A stretch of DNA of 64,000 bases from Kryptolebias marmoratus (taxonomy: Eukaryota > Chordata > Actinopteri > Cyprinodontiformes > Rivulidae): assembly GCF_001649575.2 (NCBI RefSeq), contig NC_051443.1:20606509-20670508 (forward strand), read 5' to 3'. Under the pieces are notes generated by a model, which saw only the letters and a list, made by a program, of their open reading frames with translations, did not search any database and was not told the origin of the DNA. Each line of letters begins with the position of its first letter. Positions within the stretch are counted from its first letter, which is position 1. The position numbers and the translations under genes are program-made. This document shows, in pieces, positions 49,601 through 58,400 of the stretch.

Positions 49601-52600
49601 TTTTTTTTTTGTTTGTTTGTTTTGGTCCTCTCAGGGTGTGGCTGCAAACTCAAATTTTTTTTTTTTTTTTATTCAAACAATGGTTGGTTAATCCAAGTAA
49701 AAAAAAACAACAAAATTATTACATTTTTTCAATCAGGTATTAATAGTCATATAGTTATGTACAATATTTTCACCATTTGTTGATTTCTTTTTAAGCCAGT
49801 TAAAGTTTTAGTATTATTAAAGAAAGACCAGTATGGGAATCTCAAAAGACCATTTTCCAAATGTAAAAGTGAATGTAAAAGACTCATGTCCCCATCACCC
49901 ATGTTTGTGTCCCAGGCAGAGGAGACTCATATCCAAAGGTGTATTTGTTGTGACTGTAGCAGCAGGGAGCAAGACCGATAGATGGAGAGGGAGCTGGAGA
50001 GAGGGTGACGAAGATAGGGGGAGGGGTTTGTTTATTTCTATAGCTTCTTCTTTTTTTTTTTTTTTTTAATGGCAACTGCGCCCCCTGAGTCCAGAGAAGA
50101 AAAACAAAGGTAAACGAATACAGGAGAAGCAGGAGGGAGGAAGAGACGGAGACGGTGATTGAGAACAGACGATGGGACGCAGCCCGGGCAGCGGTCGAGA
50201 CGCTCGAGACCAACGCGCTGAAGGAGGGAGGGATGCACGGACACACGGACAGATAGAGGAAGAGCGCGTGCCAGCCCGCCGCTCGTCGCCCAGACAATGA
50301 ACGTGCTGTGGTCGCTGCCGGCAACACATCGTCACGGCAACCGTAGCCAGAGGGGTGCGCGCTGAGTGAGAATGGCAGAGAAAGAGTAGGAGAGGAGGGG
50401 GTTAGATACAGAGGAAGATGGTGTCTTCCCTCTGTAGATAGTGTGTGGGTCTTTCCATGTTTGTTCTGTCTGCTGGATCATGTGTGTCTCTGTGTGGTTG
50501 ATGTGTGTTAGTAGCCACTTGCCTGACACCATGATCTTTTGTAACCATCTAGGTGAATACAAGAAGGATGAACTGCTGGAGGCAGCAAGGTGAGTACCAG
50601 ACTCTGCATGGTCTTTGTTTTCATTTTGTTTCTTTCTTCTCTTCTTTTCAAACCTTCTTCCTACTTTGTGACTCCCCTTGTTTTCTCTCCCTTGTTCACC
50701 TTGTGCCTTTATTGCCCCTCCTTTGTCTGTTTTCTTTTTTTTTTGTAGCGCTTTCACCCTTGTGTTTATATTTTTATCCTAATCTCTGGTTTATTAAGCT
50801 TCTTCTAATCCATGTTATTTATTTATTTTTTGGTCTCCTTATGTTTTAAATGATTATATATTTTCCTCCCCTGGCATGAACACACCTAAACACACTCATC
50901 TCCCACACTGGTCCAGAATATCAGCTCTCTGAAAGCTCAGTACCGTACTTGTGGGCCAGAGATACTTGCACATTTTTGAATTTCTTTTTTTTTTTTTTTG
51001 GTTGCAGGCAGTTGATGTGGGCTGTGTGTTTGTGTTTTTCCTGCTTTTGCATGTGGAAGTGGAACAGCTCTCTCTTTTTGGAAGTGTGTGTGGGTGGCTG
51101 AGCGCTCGATGCCTCAACAGAACCCCTCCCCTCCCTCTTCCAGCCTCGCTAGTGCACACAAACACACAAACACACACATAAGGGAGCAGCTGGTTTAGCA
51201 TAGAAGCACCCCAGAGTATTATGGGGTCAGAGGGTTGTTTTTTTTTTGTAGACTGTAAATCCTGTGTGGCTGTCTCACAGCTGAGCCTACGACTGGCTTA
51301 TCACCTAAGTTATTCGTACGCATTTCCTTTTTGTTAATTTAGTGTTATGGTTATTCATTTCAATTATAATAGTTATTGCTCTGTTTTATTATGGTCCATA
51401 TAAGCTTATTGAAATACTGAGTGTAGAAAGTGCAATAAGTATGAATGGCTTGTGAGAAATGTAGATGCTCTGAGTACTTTGAAAAATATTTGTTAACACA
51501 TATGGCAGCTAATGGTTAAAATGGAAAATACACTATGCTTGAAATCATATTACTAAAGTGGAAACAAACACATTTTTTTCTTATACCATACATTATCTTA
51601 GTACCTTTTCACCTTCTATTTAAATTATTGCTAAAATAATAGTAGGAAACATCAAAATCCTGTTGTGTAATTTTATTTTTAAGTCATTAACATACAACTT
51701 ACATAGTTTGGGAAACTTTAATAAGATAAAAAGCAGAGGTAAAAGTGGGTGAGCCAATAATGCATCCATCCATCCATCTGGTTTTAAATGATGTTGTCTG
51801 CAACACAATAAAGTTGCTTTTGTATTTGATGACAGCTGCAGGTCTAACAACACCACTGCGGTTAGACTGTGAGGATGTTTGGAATTGGAAGAAAGCGTGA
51901 TCATTAAGAAGATGACAATGATTTGGGTAAAGGATGCAAGAGGAAGTATAAAGGTATAGAAGGACAAAAGAGATAGGAATAGGAGTTATCATAATGAGGT
52001 GGAAAAGCATGAGTCGAAAAGTATGAGGCATACGAGACAGCTCAAACTTGTATGTCTTTTTTATTTTGCATTGTGAAAAAATTTGAAAAAAGAAGAAGGA
52101 AGGCTAAGTCCCATCTAAAAGCAGAAATAAAAAGAAGAGTCTGAGAGCAGACAAACATAAAGAAATAGGACAATAGTCCTTTTTTAAGCCACCTGACAAC
52201 TTCTTCTTTTATGGTTGTCAGAGGGATGATGGTTGGATTGGATGTTGCTTTGGTAACTCTTCCCAGTGTTCATCCAATGTCAGGGCAGTGAGCCTAGAAC
52301 CAGAAAGCACAGATCTACAATAAAAACCAAATCTCACCACCTCTGCAGCTAGAGCTAGCTGTTAAAAAGAAAACAGGCGTAGATTTTCCTTCAAACCATT
52401 CCCTAAATACATTTCTGTGATTCTGTTCCACAGCAGATAAAAATTTCTCAGGCCTTTCCCCCTATAGCTTCAAGCTTCTTATCACATCTTCCCTCATATT
52501 ACCCCCCTTCTTGTTTCGTTACTAATCCTCTATGGTAGCGATTATTTTCTGTCTAATGTGGGTTGGTGTGTGCACATTTTTCAGGAGTGGAAACGAGGAG

Positions 52601-52660
52601 AAGCTAATGGCCTTGCTTACACCGCTCAACGTCAACTGCCATGCGAGCGATGGCCGCAAG
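23000..52660 (+). CDS. tnks: Tankyrase 1, N-terminal part (exons 1-6; continues past window)
   Basis: Six exons join in frame: 23000-23528, 24715-24830, 26267-26375, 31303-31398, 50553-50589 and 52585-52660. Tankyrase is a poly(ADP-ribose) polymerase that binds partners through ankyrin clusters (Axin, TERF1, NuMA, among others) and acts in Wnt signalling, telomere and spindle function. Residues 1-132 form a low-complexity region (Gln, Thr, Ser, Pro and Gly runs), the counterpart of the HPS region that marks TNKS1 and is absent from TNKS2. From residue 133 the first ankyrin cluster begins ([69 protein letters not shown], ending [11 protein letters not shown]), nearly identical to the human protein as remembered. 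The remaining ankyrin clusters, SAM and catalytic domains lie to the right of the window. The ATG at 23000 was chosen for its agreement with the family start and its position after the ETS sites. Whether this is one of two teleost duplicates cannot be told here. Confidence 0.97.
24715..24830 (+). CDS. tnks: tnks exon 2
   Basis: Acceptor TTTGTTTCAG, donor TCTGAG-GTCAGC. Completes the Gly of AAG and reads [14 protein letters not shown] through [14 protein letters not shown], an ankyrin repeat of the first cluster. Phase 1 to 0. Confidence 0.97.
26267..26375 (+). CDS. tnks: tnks exon 3
   Basis: Acceptor CTTGTTTCAG, donor GTATAG-GTGAGC. Reads [16 protein letters not shown] then [20 protein letters not shown], a canonical TPLHEAA ankyrin motif. 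Phase 0 to 1. Confidence 0.97.
30416..30490. repeat. Compound pentamer repeat (TCTTC)n then (ACTTC)n
   Basis: Nine or so TCTTC units switch abruptly to six ACTTC units at 30461. A longer pyrimidine-rich tract (about 30500-30690, rich in CCCTCC and TCTCC) follows. Long one-strand pyrimidine tracts can form triplex DNA. Confidence 0.95.
30951..31302 (+). other. tnks: Candidate alternative first exon of tnks, in frame with exon 4
   Basis: From ATG 30951, and a second ATG at 30972 in a strong context (G at -3, G at +4), the frame is open for 117 codons and runs without a stop into tnks exon 4. The encoded part is Gly-rich with GGA-repeat runs, then a Cys-rich end (CLPCCCT) that is just the read-through of the exon 4 acceptor. 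It could give a short tankyrase lacking the N terminus and first ankyrin repeats. Triplet GGA runs lack stops in this frame, so chance is a real alternative. Confidence 0.25.
31303..31398 (+). CDS. tnks: tnks exon 4
   Basis: Acceptor TTGTTGTTGTACAG, donor CTCACAG-GTCAGT. Reads [15 protein letters not shown] then [18 protein letters not shown]. Human TNKS has DP where this has EP. The frame is also open upstream for 117 codons, discussed as a possible alternative start. Confidence 0.97.
32206..32414. mobile_element. hAT-type MITE with intact 8-bp target duplication
   Basis: The body 32214-32406 (193 bp) starts CAGTGATTTCCAACCGTGG and ends with the near inverse (CCAGGGTTGGGAACCACTG). It is flanked on both sides by the identical octamer CATTACAC (32206-32213 and 32407-32414). 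Terminal CAGTG/CACTG inverted repeats plus an 8-bp duplication are the signature of hAT transposons. There is no coding capacity, so it moved in trans. Confidence 0.85.
34480..34850 (+). repeat. Teleost-type dispersed repeat, copy 2
   Basis: Same module order as 5130-5500: TTCAATTCACTTTATTTATG, CCAATTCACAACACA, then CCCATCCTCAGCAAGCGCAG, TTTAACAGGAAGAAACTTT, GGCCATTTGCCTCGACC and GGTTGAGAGGACAGGA. Better preserved than copy 1. The open frame across it is a by-product. Confidence 0.75.
36171..36623. mobile_element. Non-autonomous DNA transposon, about 450 bp
   Basis: Left end GATGCACCTATAT (36171) mirrors right end ATATTGGTGCATC (36611-36623). The interior is GC-richer than its flanks and includes text such as CGAGACATGAACGTCACAC. 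Terminal GATGCACC inverted repeats resemble those of some fish hAT-like elements. A clean target duplication was not found (TGTTTAGA against TGTTTATG nearby), so the exact ends are uncertain. Confidence 0.5.
37520..37552. repeat. (CT)n microsatellite
   Basis: About 16 uninterrupted CT units, followed by GTCTCACTCTC. Directly readable. Confidence 0.95.
39660..40200. repeat. Possible dispersed repeat (AGGGGGTGCTATC / AGGGGACGCTATT)
   Basis: Two similar short boxes at 39662 and 40108 sit in text about cell-like words (CTAAACTATAAGTCACACAA; GGCAATTCTAGATACC) that look like repetitive rather than unique intron DNA. There is no internal evidence beyond the paired boxes. Confidence 0.25.
41448..41650 (-). 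repeat. GGAGTCAAC-family dispersed repeat, reverse copy
   Basis: Read on the minus strand it carries the family words seen at 53-55 kb: GAGCATGACATCTCACAG, a CTATAACTCCATCA block and AAATGGC. Partial copy, merging on its right with the LINE remnant. Confidence 0.5.
41610..41850 (+). mobile_element. LINE remnant, C-terminal end of the reverse transcriptase
   Basis: Conceptual reading at 41655-41710 gives [17 protein letters not shown], matching the widely shared non-LTR retrotransposon end ([12 protein letters not shown]). It continues with LTRTLNS, a stop, and later a piece reading like the W-N-SLP region (LESAPC). Several stops and frame breaks: a dead 5'-truncated copy. Confidence 0.55.
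42175..42350. repeat. Partial teleost dispersed repeat with AT microsatellite after it
   Basis: CAGTTCAATCCAGTCCAG and TCATAATTCAATCTAAAAGTC resemble the interior of the repeat at 34480, which contains runs of CAATTCAGTCCAAATT type. An (AC)n/(AT)n tract follows at 42369-42396. Confidence 0.35.
43631..43682. repeat. (CA)n microsatellite, 26 units
   Basis: An uninterrupted dinucleotide run. Long enough to be polymorphic. Confidence 0.97.
44204..44700 (-). repeat. GGAGTCAAC-family dispersed repeat, reverse copy
   Basis: On the minus strand it reads from a module with AAAACATCACTGCCCGCC inverted and GTCTGACTGTGACCAAAATA, through TGAACCGCTGAATGAATTTTAATGAAA and AAGATGGCTG, to the ACATACTCTGAGTGTGACATTTC end. 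The most complete reverse copy in the window. Confidence 0.6.
44819..45656. mobile_element. Fold-back DNA transposon, 838 bp, 36-bp perfect terminal inverted repeats
   Basis: 44819-44854 (starts TTTTATTGCGTGACTCTGAC) is an exact inverse of 45621-45656. Homology between the arms continues, imperfectly, for roughly 150 bp inward (AGATCTAATTTTATC against GATGATCTAATTTTATT; CAAACTTTGTTGTTG on both; TTTGTTTAACCAGCAG against TTTGTTTGATCAACAG). TA lies at the inner edge of the TTTTA ends, so a TA or TTA/TAA target duplication is possible. No transposase frame lies inside. Confidence 0.85.
49530..49680. repeat. Cluster of poly(T) tracts
   Basis: Four runs of 11-19 T within 150 bp (49538, 49600, 49659 and shorter runs between). 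A further run of T lies at 50052-50068. They look like decayed poly(A) tails of antisense retrocopies or simple slippage products; no body was identified. Confidence 0.6.
50140..50365 (+). promoter_or_regulatory. CpG-rich block upstream of tnks exon 5
   Basis: Within an AT-rich intron this 225-bp block is conspicuously rich in CG pairs (GACGCAGCCCGGGCAGCGG, CGCTCGAGACCAACGCGC, CCGCCGCTCGTCGCCC). It holds a 42-codon frame from ATG 50172 to TGA 50298, and a GGCAACACATCGTCACGGCAA segment with RFX-like half sites. It lies 190 bp before exon 5. It fits a CpG-type internal promoter, or a decayed GC-rich insertion. Confidence 0.3.
50553..50589 (+). CDS. tnks: tnks exon 5, 37-nt microexon-sized
   Basis: Acceptor GTAACCATCTAG, donor GCAGCAAG-GTGAGT. 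Encodes only [11 protein letters not shown] plus two split codons. Exact agreement with human [12 protein letters not shown] confirms it despite its size and the 19.2-kb intron before it. Confidence 0.95.
50590..52584 (+). other. tnks: tnks intron 5
   Basis: No gene seen. It contains AC-rich simple sequence near 51160-51180 and otherwise ordinary AT-rich intron sequence. Confidence 0.6.
52585..52660 (+). CDS. tnks: tnks exon 6
   Basis: Acceptor CACATTTTTCAG, donor CGCAAG-GTAGGA. Reads [20 protein letters not shown] then SDGRK, phase 2 to 0. The next expected residues (STPLHLAAG) were not found before the window ends, so the sixth intron is longer than 11.3 kb. Confidence 0.96.
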
Positions 52661-53119
52661 GTAGGAGCAAAGTGCACGCACACAAGGACATTATTGCAGT
52701 AACAAGCTCATCACTGGCATTTTTTGTGTGACTGCACCTTTAAAGGGTCATTAGGGTTGCAAAACCAACCAACTAGTAGATTATTTTATTTCATTTTTGT
52801 CAGGCAGAGAAGTGAAACAAATGCTTGCTCTGACAGCTGTGGGCCTCGGCTGTTTCAGATAATCTGAGCACTCACCAGCAGGCATTAGTGTCCTTTCTCA
52901 ACTGTCAGTCATTAAAATGAATAGATGGAGACACTAAACCTCCACTGAATGAATGGCTGCATGTGCTGAACAATATTGGTGTATTACAGTAAAAGAGGAT
53001 CCTTGCAGAAAAATGGTGAAGTCCGTAGGGAAAATTTGAAGAAATGTTTGCAATGTCTGTTGTTTAGTTTTTTTTTAGTTTTTTTTCCTGCAGAATAGAA
53101 TTGCTTACATGTAGTAAAA

Positions 53120-53430
53120 ATGCATTGACATGAATTTTATCCCCTGCTGCTGTTTTTGCTTGCGTTTCTGTGCCTGTTACCAAAATGTCTAATGAACCAC
53201 TGGATACATTTTAATGAAACCTTTGGAAAATAATCATTGAATGCACATTTACAATTAATCAACTTTTGGCGTCATCCTGAATCAATTTAGTTGACACAGC
53301 CAACTGACCATAGAAAACAACAAAAATAAATGGCTATAACTATTTTACAGATATTGACCTAAAATATGATGTGCTTGTAGCTGAGACTGATTCCCAGCAC
53401 ATATTCTCAGCACTGACAGATTGTACAAGA
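53120..53430 (+). repeat. GGAGTCAAC-family dispersed repeat, copy
   Basis: Shared order of words: TGAACCACTGGATACATTTT AATGAAAC, CATTTACAATTAATCAAC, a CCAACTGACC box, AATGGCTATAACT, ACAGATATTGACCTAAAAT, GTAGCTGAGA, CAGCACATATTCTCAG. The order is the same as in the next copy. Confidence 0.75.
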
Positions 53431-53454
53431 TCTTTATTTAAATGTTACTGTTTA

Positions 53455-53755
53455 CTATTTGGAGTCAACTCTTTCTGTCAGCAAAACATCTCACTGGAGG
53501 GATTTAAATGAAACTTTTCAGAAATAATCAGTGGATGTACTTCTACAACTGATTCACTTTTGGAGGCAACCCATGTCAAGATGACTGCCAGAACCAACTG
53601 ACCTTAGAAAACACAAATTGGCTATAATTCAGTCAATTTTACAGATAATGAGCGAACATTTGATGTCATAGTAGCTGAGAATCATTCACAACACTTATTC
53701 TGAGCGTGACATCTCAAGATAACGCATGAAATTATGCTTAATGTTTTTTTCAAGG
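53455..53755 (+). repeat. GGAGTCAAC-family dispersed repeat, adjacent copy
   Basis: Starts TTTGGAGTCAACTC, then ATTTAAATGAAACTTTTCAG, CAACTGATTCACTTTTGGAG, AAGATGACTGCC, CCAACTGACCTTAG, GGCTATAATTCAGTCA, GTAGCTGAGAATCATTCACAACAC, TTCTGAGCGTGACATCTCA. In direct orientation right after the previous copy. Confidence 0.75.
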
Positions 53756-54769
53756 TTTGACCCACACAGCTACAAGGCCTTTAACCTTTTTGTTCTTTTG
53801 TTATTTGTATGTTAGATTTTTTTTTATTTTTTTTATCCAACTTCATTCTTATTACTAAGCTGAGAAGATGTCAGTTGTACAGGTCTATATATAACCATGA
53901 ATAAATTTATTTTACCAAAAAAAGTACCATTACAGCCTAAGCCAAATGAGAGTGAAGTGGAGCAAATTGGTTTGCACAGTTAAAAATAAAGTAAAAGCTA
54001 TTACCCACATTGGGTTTTTTTTTTTTACCCACGGTAGAACGACTGAACTCAAGGAAATCAAATCAGCAAGTATTCTCAATCTGGCAGATGAGACAGTGTG
54101 TCTCAGAAGTGCTTCTGATGGGCTCAGAAGCCGTGTGGAGGATGGAACAAAATCACATTGCATCTGTGCAGTCAGAGACTCATGCAGGAGAGGAATCCAA
54201 GAGAAAGACTTCAGGGCTTGAACTAATGCCGGGTGTGCTAAATGAAATGCCAGGTATGACAGAAACTGCACAGGCCTGCAGGGAAAAAGCTCTGCATTAT
54301 CGTCCTGTGGCTCCAGCATCCCTGCATGTGTCTGTAGAAAGTCCTGAGCCTTAGGTTTAGCTCTGCTGCTCTCCAACAGCATGTCTGGTTTAATGCTGAT
54401 TAGTCCCCAGGTTGAATACGTGGAAGAAAAAAACCAGACATCTCTGTACTAGTTTTGTGTTTTCCAGCTCTAAGTGAAGTAGTCCCTCTGCTTGCCATAT
54501 CATTGTTTTCCCATATGTCAAAACTATAGAAACTTGATTTTTCATGTGAGCAGAGCAGCAGTGAAGCTTCACTCACCAGGAATGATTCTATAAATAGTTA
54601 GTTTTTAATTATGTCACATGCCTCTTGTGTTGTATTCTAAAGTTTTATTCTTCTGAGTATCAAGCAGTTTTTGAAACAGCACTTGAATGATTTAATTAAA
54701 GAACTACAAGCAAATATTTTCTTTGCTTTCAGGCCAGGCTATATTGCAGTTTTTAAACTTGATTTGGAT

Positions 54770-55105
54770 TTTCTTTTTATTGCCCACCACCAAAAGTAAC
54801 GGCAGAGCAGCGTTTTTGCCAATGCGTGTGTGTTTTTTGTCTGTGCCATTAGTAAAAATATCTCATGATCCACTAGAGTGATTTTAATGGAACTCTCAAA
54901 AGTGATTTTTTTAATGAACATCTACAACTGATTAACTTTAGGAGTCACTCCAATTTAAGATTGCCACCAAGCTAATCAACTTTAGTTAATACAAAAATGG
55001 CTATAACTCAATCAGTTGTACTGATATTGAGTTAAAGGTTAGTGTTGTAGTCGCTGACAATCATCCTAAAAGCACACTGTGAGGGCTATCTGTTGTGCTG
55101 AAACT
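54770..55105 (+). repeat. GGAGTCAAC-family dispersed repeat, copy
   Basis: Opens TTATTGCCCACCACCAAAAG (as does the copy at 63590), which suggests a true 5' module. It then has ATCTCATGATCCACTAGAG, TTTAATGGAACTCTC, CAACTGATTAACTTTAGGAG, TCAATCAGTTGTACTGATATTG and GCTGACAATCATCC. Confidence 0.75.
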
Positions 55106-55129
55106 ATTTCATTTAAAATTAAATTAAAA

Positions 55130-55410
55130 ATTAAATCATGAACCACTGGACAGATTTTAATGAAACTTTCAGAATGGAATACTTGGAGGTATCATCGGAA
55201 TCAGTGGAGTCAGTCTATATCAAGATGGCTGCCACAACTAATTGATCAACACAACAATGGCTATAACTTACTCAACATTACAGCTGGTGTAAAGTTTATG
55301 TGGCAGTAGCTGAGAATCGCCCTTAACACATACTCTGAGCACATATTGCGAAATGTGCCTGTGGCAGATGGCTGGGGTGGCCATCTTGAGTTAAAACTCT
55401 AACACGAAAG
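55130..55410 (+). repeat. GGAGTCAAC-family dispersed repeat, adjacent copy
   Basis: Includes ATCATGAACCACTGGACAGA, TTTTAATGAAACTTTCAGAA, GGAGTCAGTCTATATC, AAGATGGCTGCCAC, GGCTATAACTTACTCAAC, GTAGCTGAGAATCGCC and ACACATACTCTGAGCACATA. It follows the previous copy directly, again in the same orientation. Confidence 0.75.
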
Positions 55411-55419
55411 GCAGCTTTA

Positions 55420-58400
55420 AGGAATGTTCGACCTTTAATTTAAAATTAGAGCAGTGTTCTCTGTAATTTATTGGTTGCTATGACGACTGTCGGGGCAATC
55501 TATGACCCAAAGGAAGTTTTTTACCTTTTTTACTTTTGGTAACTGTCATATAAATGCCAGGTAAGATTTGATGAGGCTTCTTTTTCTGTAATTCTGGCTA
55601 CTTGAGTGTTGTTGATGGTGCTCAGCTGCAGCTTCTGTCCTTTGTGTTGCTTTAATTTCCATTTGACAGAGAGCGTCATCTCGCTGGTATCTGTCCAGGT
55701 GGTCTGTTGGGAACGTGATACCCCAAGGAGAAGCCATGCAATTTAAATTCTTTTAGCGGCGCAAGGGACACAAGATCATTTCAGAATGGCAAAATTTAAT
55801 GAACCATGAGTAGATTAATGCAACCATATCCAGAAAATAAAAATTGTACTCTGACTGATGCTGAAATGACCTCCTCTGTGCAGTCGTCATTTATGCTGCT
55901 CTTTAATTGCACTGACTGAGAGCAATCATGCAGAGTGCATCTAATACATTTTCCTGCCAGTTTAGTTTCATCTCATTATGTCCTGGGAAGTTACTACTTG
56001 TACGGAAATTATTGTGTGACTTAGTGAGAATGTAAGTTAAGTAAAATATGAGTGTGTAATTGAAAAATGTTGCAGTTTATAGAAAATTGATAAAACTGCA
56101 TGTTTATTACAGAGCTACAAGTAAAGATGGATATGTTACCAGTCACAAAGTTCAATACAACAAAGCTTGAAATAAATGATTGCCTACAAATCAAACTTAC
56201 CTTGAGATCTAAAAGGTATGAAACTATTTGCACTATTTGAACATGTGAGTGTTGGGTAACATTTAGTCATAATAGCCTTTAAGATATGCTCTGCTTTCTA
56301 TAATAAACAACTGATAGTGTCTACATCATGTCTGAATCACCTGTTTTGTGAGTTTCTATGCTTCTGATTGTTTTTAGTAGCGTACCTTAAATTTAAATGT
56401 TTGAAGCCTTATAAACAGGCAGGCACAAAGATATCAGTGTGTTAGTTTAAAATATGATCAGCTGTTGAGAAGAATCTAAATAATTTCTAAATAATTCAGT
56501 AATTCGGAGAAAAATAAATAATAGATTGTGCAAAGGTTTCTTCTATGTGGGTTTTGCTGTGATAATTAGCTGCAGCATCTACTCATTTTTCCTCAACGCC
56601 AATGGGAGAAAAATCTGATCAAAAGTCTTTGATCTTCAGCTAGTTTATATATCAATATCTTAAGCTGGTCCTGTCCAATTCCCTTTTTGTTCAACACAAG
56701 GCAGCATGTTTACATTGTGTTGAATGAAGTGAGCGCACTGCACGGTGCTTACTTTGTTCAGTCCATTTATATCGATAAAGCATGTCCTAGATAAAAATAA
56801 AAAAAATCTTTATGACACAGCGTCCTGATATGGTATGAGAAAATGGCATCTCTGTGTGATAATGCAGCCTCTCATCTGGGAGACAGCAGTGAAGCTGAAC
56901 ATTATTCCATCAGGTGGAGTAAAAGATCTTGTTTTTTTGAGTTGATAAAATATATGGTCATTACAAATCTCATGAGTGTGTTACTGACTTTAACAAGCAG
57001 TACAAAGGGTTATTTTATTTTGCTTGTTTTATACAACCAGTATCCCCATGACACGCTAGTTTGAATTATTATGATGGCAGGACCCCTGATGGGGCTTAAG
57101 CAACAAAAACACTCTTCAAATTTGTCAGTAATAGTTTGATTTTTCTTTGAATATTCAATCCCCTCATTCCCGTCCCATGCTCTTCTCATCCTCCTACCAC
57201 TGCTCAAAACATAACACCAACTTGCAGCAGTTTATTCTTCTCACATTTCCTTTTTTCTTCATGCAGGGCTTGAAGACACAATTATCAGCTCAACAACACT
57301 GTTTAAAAGCAAAGAAAGCAGTCTTGACAAGTTTGAATTGCAGCTGCAGCTTTATGATTTAAAATAAATAAATCATGTTCATACGGTTGGGACTTGTGGT
57401 GAATGAAGGTTTACTCACCCTTGGTCCTGCCCCTGAAAATCCTTCAAATGAAACAAAGACTGGGTACAAAAACATGCTGCTGCTGCTAAATCGGCTAGCT
57501 AAGGATCTTTATTTTCATTCATTTTAACTATTTATTTCTCAATGGATCAGTGTGGAGGGTGATGCCTGTATTATGACAGGAAAGCTGAGCTCACCTTAGA
57601 CCATAGTTCCACTTTGCAATCCTTTCAAAATAAACTACAATAGCAGAGGTGGATGCTTTTCGGAAGGGGGGGGGGTGTATGGTAGGTGTGTAGATAAAGG
57701 CACTGCGATGGGAAAAGCACTGTTACGGAACAACTCTGCGTGTCACTACCAGTTGCTGGTGTTTGGAAAAAAAAACAAAACTGTCATGACAGCCTCATTA
57801 ATTATTTGAATTCGCCCATTTTAACTAGGCTGAATATTTTTGAATGTTTGAAAATCACTGCACATCCTTAGACAGGACAAGTTGTTCTGAGAGAACTGTC
57901 TCTTGTGCAAACTGGAGTACTTTATGTACTGTTCATTCTCATGAAAATGGGAATTATGGGTCTCTGTCACTTTCACAGGCATCTTTGAATGAAACTGTAA
58001 AGTCCATCAAAAATAATGTGACCAGTGACCAAACATTGTTGCTTTCACAGATCAGATATCATGTCTAAAAAGGTTTTATAAGATTTTTTTCTTGCAGATA
58101 TGCTGACCTTGCATTCTTTAAACAGCTCATAGTAATAATGACCAAACTTAAATGAGAACATCTATATGAATGTCAAGACATAATGGTTCACTCAGATAAT
58201 CCAAATTGCCTCACACAAATCACATGAGCACACTAATGATAACCACAAACAACATTGCAAAATCCTGGAGACTGATTTTAATAAGGCTTTTTATTAAAAA
58301 AAGGCATCTTCCTCTCATTTCTGTCGCTCCTTTTATTGTTTTCACTGTCCTGCGTCTCTCCTCCCTTAGTTAAACTCACACGCATAAACAGATTCTGAGC

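Larger units (their letters stand above)
31399..50552 (+). other. tnks: tnks intron 4 (about 19.2 kb)
   Basis: No separate gene recognised on either strand. It is a landing zone for repeats: a hAT-type MITE (32214), a teleost dispersed repeat (34480), a second TIR element (36171), a decayed LINE (41610), copies of the GGAGTCAAC family, a fold-back element (44819), several microsatellites, T-rich tracts (49.5-49.7 kb) and, near its end, a CpG-rich block. Confidence 0.7.

Noticed and set aside
49884..50335. Minus-strand frames of 147 and 89 codons across the CpG-rich block
   Set aside because: No splice partner or domain found; composition reflects the GC-rich purine-skewed block.
50332..50757. 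141-codon minus-strand frame overlapping tnks exon 5
   Set aside because: Lys/Glu- and Ser-rich low complexity, antisense to a confirmed exon; no family signal.
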